Origin: Pempheris klunzingeri
Taxonomy: Eukaryota; Chordata; Actinopteri; Acropomatiformes; Pempheridae
Reading direction: 5' to 3'
Length of the DNA: 64,000 bases
Assembly: GCF_042242105.1 (NCBI RefSeq)
Contig: NC_092024.1
Coordinates: forward strand, 3,109,501 to 3,173,500
A model generated the notes under the pieces. The model saw nothing but the letters and a program-made list of their open reading frames with translations. It was not told where the DNA came from and made no database searches. Position numbers and translations under genes: made by a program. This document shows, piece by piece, positions 14,501 through 26,900 of this stretch (the first letter of the stretch is position 1; each line of letters begins with the position of its first letter).

Positions 14501-17500
14501 TTAGCTTCACCTGTAGTAACTGAGAGACCATTCAGTAACAGCTTCTTCCCCAAAGGTATTTGCTGGTGTTGTGTTATAATTAACATAAATATTGAGATGA
14601 TCCACCTTTCATATTACTTATGTGTGCAAAGCCAATTATAGTAGAGTGAGATACAGCGATGATACACTGCGGGGGTTATTCTAAAGCTGTTTTTGGTCAG
14701 AAATTGGTTCCCTTTTCTCTCCTGCTGCTTTTATTGTGTGTTTATGTCCTGATAATTGTCCGCTTTATCTTTCTCCTCTGTATTTGCTCCACCTTCTGTT
14801 GCACCTCACATCCTGTCTCCATTTTTGTTTTATTCATTTTCAGTTCATCTCACTTAAAACATGATACACCAACCACACATACAAACACAAAAAAGATGTT
14901 GTCATTGCCTGTCATTAGTTGTTACTCAGAGGTTGTTAAAAAGCCTACTTTTTCCATTGTTTTCAATGTTGAATTCATAAGTGAAACTATTCAAATGTTA
15001 CTTATCATCTTATTTTACTCCCTGTGTCGGTTTTACATTGTATTGTGTTACTACATTGTGAGCGGCAGACTCATCTTTTCCAGAGTCATTTTTTTAAATG
15101 ATGCCATTACGAGAAAGCAAATTCACTGTTGCTCGCCCTTCTAAGGGACCTGTTCGTCTTTGTTCGTTCAGAATATGAAAATAGTAATTACAGCCAAGAC
15201 TCACAAGTCTATTTTAATAATACCGCAATTTAGGAAATATCCCAGACCTGCTCTTTCAAGACACAATCTTTTTATCTGCCTCTGCTCTGATTTGTGAGCC
15301 GTGAATATTGAGTGCATTTACCAATGAAAGCTTCAGTTTAGTGTGAAAGTCCCCATCCAAGGACCTCAGCAGACCTGCTTGTACTGTAGGCTCTTTTATA
15401 TATAGTTAAATTTAATCTTTCCCGTTATTTTTTTAATTCTTCTTGCGAAAACTTAACAAGTAACTTCGACTGCGCTTCAACCCCAGAGGCTCTGTTCTCA
15501 TTAATCAAAGGCCTGTGCCACAAAGTGCAGCAAGGTTAGACACAGCTGACTTCTGGTAATTGTGTGACCGGAGACACATAGGGGAAACTGTGGTGCAGCT
15601 TGAAATCAAATTTGGTGTATGAGGAATATGCTTTTAGAGTGTGGGCCTTTATGACCAATTAAGTCACATGCTTGCAGTCCCATCATTTACAGTTTTAAGC
15701 ACTCTGTAACTTCGGTAATAAAAGAAAGTAGTCTAGAAGTAAAAAAAAAAAGAAAATACTGACTGTCATTATGTGGAAGGTGCCATACTGTGCATGCTTG
15801 GAGAGATATCAAGCCAGTGTAAGCAAGTGTAAGCAAGTGAAGTAACCTCGTTCTCACACAGTTATTTTTATGTTTTAAGTGTCCAGGTAGTTGTGAAAAT
15901 ATTGAATGACTTGTAAATATTGGATGTTTTTGTCCTGAATTCATTGGAAAATAGGTCTAATTACCCAAAATTTGTCTTTTCTGTCACGGAGATATAGCTT
16001 TTTACATCTCAGGACATCCTGACATTATATGCTTGCACATATAACCGATATTAATTGGAAATGCTAAAGTGGCTAAAAGCTGGCAAAGGCATTATTTCAT
16101 CAACCTGATGCCAAATTGTCTCTCAATTAAATAAGATTAAATGTTGAGAAACAGTTTTTGCTACAGATGGAATAAGAGTGGGAGTGAGAGCGGAAGAATC
16201 AAATGAATAGAGTCACAATAGCAGCTGAATATAATCTGAAATAAATGGAATTGAAAATTGACAATATGGTAACAAAGGCGAAGACATATTGCTAAGAATG
16301 CCATTGCTCCCTCCGTTGGAGTACATTTTGAATATATCATTTCTCCTCCATGCAGTGTGTTTTGCAGTGATGTTTTCTGGCCTGTAGAAAAACTCTTCAC
16401 AGGGCCCCTACAACCTCTGTAAATAATCTGACATAAACTGTAGGCATTATGCAAAGATGACATTGTGTCTGACCTCGTGTGGCCTGTGGCAGAAACATAG
16501 CTGCAGAAGGTAATGTCAGACTAAGAGAGACACTGATGATTCCCTCGTTCTTATTGTCAGCTCCTCGCCTCTCACTCTTCACGCTGCCGACCCTGTGCTC
16601 ATCGCAGTTCAGCAGAGGCTTTCAAATTGCCGTTCTCTCGTAGGCTTTTTCCCTGGAAGCTCGGAACCCGCAGTGGGCAACACCCACTGAATCCGCTAAT
16701 ACACATCGCTACTGTTAAGCTGACCCTGATGAAAACACGTACGTGCGCTCACATAAACAGAATTAATGATGAGCATTTCTGGCAGTGTGTGTGATGTCTC
16801 CCTGCAGGATGACAGGAATAAGGGCAGCAGAGAGATTTCAGCTTTTACAGCCATGGGTCACAAGTAGGAGGCATGCATGCTTATATACTGTAATAAACCA
16901 GACATTCATATCTGGTGTCATTATATATCCTATGTCAAATGATCAGATCAGTAATGATATCTGTCACAAACAATGCGGTTGTTTGGTCTCTGTAACGTCT
17001 GTACCGTAATGTATGAGGCAGCTACAGTGAGATATGCTCCTTTTCCCACAATTTGCAAGGCTTCCCCTGACTATCCATTTTGAATAGCTGTGAACAGTGA
17101 ATGATTTATGAAGATGCAACAGCAGGAAGAGCTATCAGTTGCAGTTACTGTACTCCAAGGCCCCTCTGAATAATGGCTCTCTCAGTGGTTAGACTCAGAC
17201 TCTGCTGGGCTCTCCTGAAAGGAAGATATTGACCAGCATGGATCAGGCTTTGTAGCCTGCCTCTGAGTCCACTGACTACAGTGGCAGCATTGTTAATATT
17301 CTGGGTGTCATTACTGAAGAGTCCTGATAGGTCCCTGAACCCCACTCTAAGAATACAATGAGGTAGTTTAGAAAAAGTGTCTTCATTGCATTTGTTTGTC
17401 CAAAAGAGAGCACTGACAAGTTCATGTTTGAAGAAATGCTGTAAAGTAAGAATGCTTTTAAAATAATGAAATGTAATTGTGTATTTTTTATCAATGTACA

Positions 17501-20500
17501 AAATGCAAAATGAGTGATCAGAGCTCTGTGGGGGGGGCACACCATCACTTCCAGGACTCCCTGTTCTTCTTTACGCTGAAGATAGTTCCTAATGACATTG
17601 GCTGTATGTTTAGGGTCGTTGGCCTGCTGCAGAATAGATTTGGGGCCAATCAGACGCCTCCCTGATGGTACTGTATGATGGATAAGTATCTGTCTGTAAC
17701 TCCATTTGCAGAAATGCAGCCCCAAACTTGCAGGGAACCTCCAACAGCTTCACTGTTGCCTGCAGACGCTCATTGTACCTCTCTCCAGCCCTTTAGGGAG
17801 CAAACTGCCTTCTGCTGCAGCCAAATATGTCAACATGTGACTCATCAGTCCAGAACACCTGCTGCCATTTTTCTGCACCCCAGTTCCAATGTTTTCATGC
17901 ATAGTTGAGAGGCTTGGCCATGTTTCCACGTCAGAGGTTTGGCTTTTTGGTCGCAATTCTTCCATGAAACTGTCTTCCACAGCCTCACCTTGGTATCAGA
18001 GTTTGGCTGATCCTCCCCCAGTTTTGAGCCTCCTACAGCTGTTTCTGTTTCAGTTACTGACTGTGTTTCAACCTACATATGGAATTGATGATCATTAGCA
18101 CCTGTCTGGTATAATTGGTTAATCATACACTTGACTATGGTCCTACAGAATTCCTCACGTTATGCAACAATTATTTATTCTGTAAATAAACAATTCTATA
18201 TTTTTGAAAGCATTCTTACTTTACAGCATTTCTTCACACCTGACTTTTGCACAGTACTGTATATATAGAAAGCAAGTCTTCAGTACATTACTCCTACCAG
18301 TGTGCATGAATGTACATGAAATCAGCTAGACCATAGTTTAGTGGTAGAATTTTTAAAATGGTGTTGCAATAGGCAGAGCTCTGTGTGGAACACTGTTACA
18401 GCTTAAAACACGTGCAGCTTCAGTGCAGCAAAAGGTGACTGTAATGAAAATATGAACGTCAGTGCCCATAAATCGTCTTACACAAAAGGGTACACTTAAA
18501 GATCCAGCTGTGTGATCGTTCTATACCAAAGGGACAGGAAACCAAATGATAGTGAGACCAGTTTTTGTGGAAAATGGAGAAATCCTCAGTGTTGTTTTAC
18601 ACAGAGCACCCTTTTGAACAGAGATACGGCCTGAAGAGGATTTCATTTGGATGCAGTTCACATAAAAGTCTATTTAAATGTGTATATTATTAGATTGTCA
18701 GCAGAGCCTCTGAATCTCTCATCATTTGTTCAGAAGTGTGCCTATTTATCTTTTTTTTTTCTTTATCTTGGCACCATCTTGCTGATGTCCATATTACTGG
18801 TTTAAGTCCAAGCGTAAGAGGCATCAGGGATGCTTGTGCCACCTGACATGAGCTCTCTCATGCCATTATGGTTCATTGGGCTTGTTGGGATGGAATTAGA
18901 TTGGATTCAAGACAGACATCGTGTAGGTTGGATTTCCTCCTCTTGTAGCAATTTGATGTCTCATGGGGGCATTCAGACGGGCCAAACACAAATTTGACAG
19001 CAGCGGCTCCCTGAAGCAAATCGTGTTAAAGTGAGAACAGACTGTCAGGTTGTGTCACCTCCCTCCATCTTTCCCTCTTTCAGGCTCCCCGTCACTCTCG
19101 TGGTTGACAGGGTTGTCTCTTTGTTCGTCTCGCCAATAAAGAATACATCACAGTCACGGGCGCAACAAGCTGGAAAAACCTGTGCACTAGAAGGACAGTT
19201 AGATGTCAGTGATTGTTTAATTAATAATCATTTACACCCCACAACCCCCCTCCTCCCCTTCCATTACAACGCCACCCTGGGGTCCCGTGCGTCCTGTAAG
19301 CTGCTGAGCCGACAGCGATGATAAACTGGATGTGAATGTTTTTTTATGCCATAGCAGAACCTGTCAAATATATTTAAAGAATGTATTAATGATGATGAGA
19401 AATGAATGACATGTGGCAAATTTCACTATTAGTCATCAGCATAATGAGTCACTGAGTCGATCAGTGATGACATGTCACGTCTGATAGCAGGTTGCATTGA
19501 CATACATGCATAAAAGGACATCAATAATTAACATCTATCTCCGGCAACTTAACTTCTCTTTAAATGACTTTGGCCCAGTGTCTAACACCACAAGGCAATC
19601 AATCCCACCCATTTTTGACAGTTTCTAAAATAACTCACATTTGTTTGCCCCCCCATCCATGATTAGCTTCTCAAAGCACCATAATTAATCAAACTTAACA
19701 CTGGCAAAGCATTCGATGATGCCTGATTCAGCATAATGTAATTACTCACTCAGATAGCATGGGATATTAGCATTTTTCCCACAGATCTCAAGGTCAAAGC
19801 AGAATACCAATCCATTGATTGGTGGCTGCGTGAGACGTGTCATGCATAGTTAGCCTACTTTTCCGTCTGCAGGACTTACTCTCAACACTTTTCTTGCCTC
19901 CACTGTACTGAATGTAACACTATAACCTATGGAACAGATGGGTGATTTTGTTCCCCCCCTGCTACCTAATGTCCCATTCAGAAAGGTATCATCTGCTGTG
20001 TATGGCTTCTGATCTTTTGGCACATAGCTTGAACAGAACGTTCAATATAGTTTTTTGTGTTTTATAAGAGAATAAGTGTGTGTATGCCATGAATACACTG
20101 ATTGTAAAGCACATAAAACACATCACCTTTCTTGTATTCCCGTCTTCAGCGTTTCCTTATAAAGATGAGATTCGCCCCGCTTGTTATCCTCCGTTCTATT
20201 CACAACCATTGGAAATATGAGGTTTTTGCATTTAGTATGTCACAAACGTACCATTTCTGCTGATTTCCACATTTTGGCACATTTCCCCTGAATCTCAGCG
20301 TGGCTTCCTTACTCTCAGGTTTATATTTTTGTTAGTGCATACATATACAACCCTTCTTGTAAAATCGTCTCTCCTGCAGCAATCTTTTTTTCACACTTCA
20401 GAATTATCCTTTTGGCCTTTGTTGCTTCCATATATACCACTCAATCAAGTGCCTTCCTTTGAATGTAGTCACTCAGAAATTAGCACACAACAGCTATTGT

Positions 20501-20939
20501 GGAGGCTGTGCTTTTTTTAACTGCAGAAAGCGTACTTTCACTGGCAGCGTGAAATGCAGAAAGTGTGAGATTCCCATCTTCCCTTGAATTTCTATTGGCC
20601 GACGATGGAAATGTACCAGCTCTAATCAGAGACCTTAAATTAAATTTGCTCTAGCAGTGTTTGAGGAAGGGCCAAAGCATTCTCAAAACCGCCTCTCTTC
20701 AATGAACTGACAATAATGCGTGAGGTATGCCTTAGTTATGCCCCAGCCAGTGCACTTCTATCTGATCTTGTCAGCTAAAGAGCTCCTCTAAGTTTGACTG
20801 CTTAGGGAGGGATATGAGGTTTTTGGTTTTCTTAATTCTCATTTGTCTTAATTAACTAAATCAAGTTAGTTTTTTTAGTTTTTTTTGTGATGTAACAATA
20901 ATTTTTTGTATGCAGCATTTCATGTGTTAGTCTTTAGTC

Positions 20940-20974
<35 letters not shown>

Positions 20975-23900
20975 CGTACCTACTGTGCAGCAAAACTCAC
21001 AACCCACTCCTCATTATGTCGCTTGTGTGTCTGTACATGTTTCATTCGTGAGATACTGCCTTGACCAGGGAATTCTGTCTGCCAACTAAATGTATCACTC
21101 TCCTGCTCAGCATCACTCGTCACTTGAGGGCCAATATTGTATCACCCTAATGTTTGCAGCACTTTGGTGAAAACTCCCAAACAAACACCACGAATGCCAT
21201 ACAGAACCACTTCCATTGGACTTGTGCCCAGCGACGTCACATCCATCCAACTTCCACTTGTGGGACCCAGTAACTCTGTTTTCTTCTCTACCCACAGCTC
21301 TTACCGCCTGGATAAAATCAACAGTGACATGCGTAACTACATCACCAATTTTGCTGCAGACTTAAGGTGAATACAGGCTCACCGCCTCCTCCTACCTCTC
21401 TGTTGCTGCCATGTTGCAGTGGTCAGACGTCGGAGCCAGCTGGCTCGCTGCCCTGCTGACATACCCAATATGGACGCCTCACAGAGCAAACACTCAAGAC
21501 CAGTCAATGAGAGGTCACCTGGGGCAATCTGCTCGTATTGGCAAAGCATAAGGCGCTGTTAAACACAATTTAGATATGATTTGACTCACTGCCACACATT
21601 ACATCAGCGTGGTTGCAAATGACACTATTCTAAGTGTTAAAATGAACTAGCTACATAGTATGTTGAGAGATGAATCACATTAATTAAAAGGTAGTGCTGC
21701 TTTACTCCTACCTCTTCATTCAGACTTAATCTCTACATGTTTCTGCTCTCTGATGTCTTTGGATGTTTAGAAGGTTGATATTACTTTGCAAATACACACA
21801 GCCTTGCTACAGCATGACAAGATGGATTGGGGAACTTTTAATCACACTGGCATTTTCCTCGCTGCCAAACACCAGCGTTTATCTCTATAAAAAGCCCAGA
21901 AACTGCTTACTCATCCCTGCCTGTCATTAGAAATGGATCTGGCAGAGGGAAGCTCACTTTGGTTTTCTAATGTGACTCACGTAGTATTCTTTGGTTCACT
22001 TAAAGCACCATTCTTCTTCTGTGTTCCTGTCTTAGTCTTCTCTCCAGCAGATTTCAAACCAGACACGAGTTTCTGCACATTCCTCTTGCACTGCTGGGGT
22101 AGCACATTTAATTGACCTGGCTGACACCGGGGTGCCCTCTGAAGTGCTTGCTCACTAACTAGCTCCTGATTTGCATTTTCCTCATTTCCAAGCATTGATT
22201 GGATGTTTCAGCACAGCAGGAGTCGAACTGCTTTATTAAGGACAATGGCAAACACATCAATGTAGTGGGAGAGAGAAACAGAAAGAGAGAGGGGGCTCCC
22301 CTTTTGGGAGACACAATGTCATAACCAGTCTCCCTCACAAGTTCAAGTTACCCAGAGGAGGCTCACTGCCCTTAATAAATCGTAATTGTTTTTGTCATCA
22401 TGTTACACCTGTAGCCACTAGTCAAACCGGTGCTTATTAGTTAAATTATGTTTAATTGACTTGCTTAAGGAATGATCACCATGGCTGTAGTCCCACTCCC
22501 TTGCCTGCTTCTCCTTTTCTCTCTCTTTGTTCAGTCAGAGCTACCACTTGCAAGCCACCAGGGACATGCACCCGAGCATTGCCCTGGATCCGTCTGCCAA
22601 CTACAACTCGCCCAAGTTTCGCTCCAGGAACCAGAGCTATATGCGGGCCGTCAGCACCCTTAGTCAGGCTAGCTGTGTTAGCCAAGTGAGCCAGGTGAGT
22701 GTGCACCCTTTCAATTAGGAAGAGTTTTCTAATCCTACTTTGTACTGGAGAGCAGCGGTTCTTATACTGCGGGGGCTGCTAAAGGACCCTGTGGAGGTCC
22801 CAGGGAGTCCTCAGGAAAATGAAATCATTTCACCAGAAAGTTCTTCATTTAAAACACAGTTCAAGAGCATGGCTGTCCTAATGAGTTTTAACTCTCACTG
22901 CGACTCTTTTATCCTTCACAATTTCGATGTTGTTATTAGAAACCACACAGCCCCTTTTCTGACTTAATTTTACTTGTTTTATATGAGTTCGTTGCACATT
23001 GTTTATCAGGATAAATTAAAAGACTCCAACAGGGGCTGCTGAGATATTCATCTCCCTCTTAAAAGAGAGACATATTGATTTGTTCAGAGTCTTAAAAGCT
23101 CAACTAAACTCCTACTAATTCCAAATCCCAGCAGAACAAGATGTTTATCTTTGATTCTTGATATTGAGCAGAGTGATCACCATCACCAATTCTACTCAGA
23201 AAACAACTATTTATAACAAAAACATAGCAAGATACGTCATACGCATCTAAAACAGGAAAGAGAAATAGCTGTCAACATCAACGACAAATTTTTCACTGCA
23301 AACTCTGCGGCACAGTATGACCTTGATTTCATGAAAATGTATGTCACATTGTTAAGTTGCATTCACACTAAGCAGGAGCTACTGCAGCAAAAGGAAGCAG
23401 CTCACAGGTGATGTGCTGGTGGAAATAAGACCCAACAATTTCCAGGCAACACTCGAAAAATACGATTTTTGTGAAAGATTGTTTTTGTGATATTATAAAA
23501 ACACCTTTTTCATTGATCTCTCTCCTGCCTTTTGCCTATTAAAACCTGCGCACTTATTTGATTTTAGCAGCAGCCTTGTTTTTATCCTAAGCTAAACTGG
23601 CAGAGAACACAGTGCCAGGTTTTACACTCCACCAATTAACATCTCCAGATGAACAAAGAAATATCCTGACATGCTTAACAATGGAAAAAGCGCGCTTATA
23701 GCTCTCGTTTCCCACAGGTGAGTGAAACGGAAATAAATGGCCAGTTTGAATCAGTGTGTGAGTCGGTGTTCAGCGAGGTGGAATCCCAGGCCATGGAGGC
23801 GTTGGACCTGCCCGGCTGCTTCAGAACCCGGAGTCACAGCTACCTGCGAGCCATCCAGGCCGGCTACTCCCAAGACGATGACTGCATCCCCCCCATGGCC

Positions 23901-26900
23901 TCTACAGTCACCTCCACCATCAGGTCTACCACAGGTAAGGGCAAATGGACATAAAATGTATTTGCATAATAAAATGTGTGACAGCCTGGATGTTGGTATT
24001 TTTGTTTGTACTTACAAATTGACACCAAAAGCTTACATTTGGCATTAACATGTGTTAATGGATGAATACAGAGCAGTTAGTGCAAAGTGGTTGTATTGTC
24101 AAACAGCTTCATATCTTTGCATGAATCACTCTTGTATGTTTCCATTGTTTTTGATGGACGTATGATTACCGTAGCTACCACCTGTGAGCTGTGCTAGTTC
24201 ATCTTACTGTATTTTGGATACAGTGCTTCATCTGCTCATCCATTGGATGCATCAGAAAGTAAAGCTATGAACCCTATTGAAAATCACAAATGGATATTGT
24301 CTGAAATAAAAATCAGGTCAGAGTACGGACATGACTGCTTTTTCCGCTACATTTTGAAAATCTGACTTTCTACATGGTGCCACATGGTGACACTTATTAT
24401 TTGTCTAATTGCAAAGCTCATGTTTACACACAATGAGATCACATTACAGGACCACACACGATTGTGTCTAGACCCGCATAATGAATAATGTACAGCTGAC
24501 AATGAATATACCAGTAACTGAACTGTCACACTGGTTAGTCACATATATTACATATGCTGATACTGAGCCATGACTATAAATTGTGAGCTGCTGGTGGTTT
24601 CAACAATTCCCATGATTGCTGGATTCACAGAGGAAAGGATACGTCCTTGTACAGATGAAGAATGTGGGAAGAAACGAAGAAAAAGTGTCCGGACGACAAA
24701 TCTGAGCGGATTCCACCCCTTCCCACAGTAGATTCGTGAACTAACAACATCAGCTGGACTATAATAGGGAGGGTTAGAGGTGTGGCCATCTGGAAGTGTG
24801 CTTATGATCAATCCTTCATACCTATAAATGTCTGCTTACACTGCTTTCTCAGTAAACTAAAATATCTGTGCATTTTTAGGTTAAGGAGTTTGGTATGTGA
24901 CAGATTTCGGGGATGGGCTAAACAGTGCTCAATCTGTCAAATTGGACCTCACATTTTCAATAGGGTTCATACTATACTTCCTGATTGATGGGAAATGGTT
25001 TGGAAGCTTTGCTCATCTTTGCCTCTTTTCATTGCACAAAGTACACATTTCTTTACCTCGACTGAAAACAGAAGAGCATGCAAGGATTGTTCTTACACCT
25101 CATTTATTAGAAATATTGTCCATTCTCTGTGATGTGTCCTGGAAGCTAGGAGTTTGAGCTTTGTGCATTGAAAAGATGTGAAGAATGCATGCTACAAATT
25201 AAGGTTGAGAAGGCAGTGTAAACCATTAACAGAAATGAGTCAAAATGGGAGTACTTTCCCAGTGTTTCACTGGTTTTCAACACCGTAATGTAAAATAATA
25301 TTACAGATTATTACAATTCTAGAATAAGAAATCTTCAAAATGCAACGTGAATTGGGGCAATAATCATGAGGTTAGCACTTGGTTGATGTAGATGCTCTGC
25401 TTTTATCTTATTTTGACTCATGGCATTCAGTGCATGATTTGATGTAACTGCTTTGTGGCAATAAAAAGCACATTCTTTCCAGCTGCTCACACCTGTGGCC
25501 ATATTACAGATACATATTTACATTTGTCTTCCAGACAGAAATTATGTGCAGGAAGACTCTTGTTTACCCGACCAGGCCAGTGTACATGAGGATTTGGCAG
25601 ACACGGCCCCTCTGGCTCATGATGATCTGGGCTGCCCCATCAGAAGAGACAGGCTTTACCAACAAGATAACATGGGGGCTACAGCCAAACCTCTGTCTGG
25701 ACCACCTGTTTCTCCAAGCCTTTTCAGGTCCCCCAGATCTAGTGCCCCAGAACGCCCATCACCAAAAGCCATTCAGGCCAGTATCAAAGAGTCAGCTACC
25801 TTGGCTGCAGCAATCAGCATGCAATGGAAGGAAGAGGTCTCAGCTATGCGTCGAGAGCTAGCTGACCTAAGGAGGGACCTCTGTAAAGAACTTCGTGCTT
25901 TCAACAGTAATTTCAACACTTTCACGCAGCATTACAACACATGGTCTCCCCAGGGTGGCAACGTGGCTGCTGGAGCTGATGTAGGCCTAGACACTCAGGT
26001 TGGAGCAGGGACAGGAACAGGGACAGGAGGACTTGGAACCTCTACGACAGATAGATTCACTGGGGGAGCAAGAGAGAAGAAACCCTTGGTGTCAAAAGTG
26101 TCTGTGGGGACCCAGGCTAGAAGCAAGGTCCTGGTTCGGCAAAGCACTGCTGATGCAGCTGTCAATTGTCCAGAAGAGGAGGAAAAGAAAGGCACCCGCC
26201 GAAATCTGCCAAAACAGCTCTCTATGGACCCAAGCATTCTTGCCTGTCCACAGTCAATGTATGTAGAGAGCGCCATACCACTCTCTTTGGATCCAATACT
26301 TCCAGGCTCTATTCGAGCAGTCGAAACAGAGCCATCTGTGCCACCAAACTACACAAGTTCATCTGAGATGGTCAGTAATGAGTCAGTCACAAGCCATGGT
26401 GCATTGCAACTTTCCACAGAAGCAGCCCTTGAGAGCCTTCAGGATTCAGTGACAGTGGAACAAGAAATACGAATCGCACCACAGCTGATAAACATAGACC
26501 CAGTTAATGAGTCTTCTTCAGATCCTGAACCATCTCCCGGCAACGAAATGAAGTCCCCAGACTCTGAACTAATGAAAAAAGATAAGATACAGCTACCATA
26601 TCCAGTTCCAGTAGTCACTGTGTCTCCACCAGAGGAACATGATCATGACATCATGTCAGATTCAGAGTCTCCAGATCCCGCCGTTGTAAAGAAGCCAAAT
26701 CCAGTGTCTCCAGACCCTACTGCTGTGTCTTTGCCATATTCAGGAGTAGAAGATCCAGATCCCGTAGACCCACCAGAATTCTCAGAAATCTCAGTCTGTG
26801 ATGTACCCACACATGATCTTGATACTGTTATGCCATGTAATTTAGAGACTGACATCCAATGCCCATCTATTGTGGTGTCAGAATACCCTGACACAGACTC

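Larger units (their letters stand above)
13457..21297 (+). other. dlgap2: dlgap2 intron (about 7.8 kb)
   Basis: No exon is recognised. The intron contains an (AC)n(AT)n tract at 13649-13676, a decayed Tc1/mariner element near 17395-18265, several A/T-rich blocks (notably 19380-19800), and a (TG)n tract at 20944-20972. The longest small open frame (14659-15144) is Thr/Phe/Leu-rich low-complexity sequence and looks non-coding. Confidence 0.75.

Noticed and set aside
14659..15144. 161-codon open frame on the plus strand
   Set aside because: Low-complexity Leu/Phe/Cys composition from T-rich DNA, no domain, no splice context.
22750..23045. hAT-like repeat starting agcggttcttatactgcggg
   Set aside because: Only one end resembles a terminus, and the far side could not be paired with confidence.
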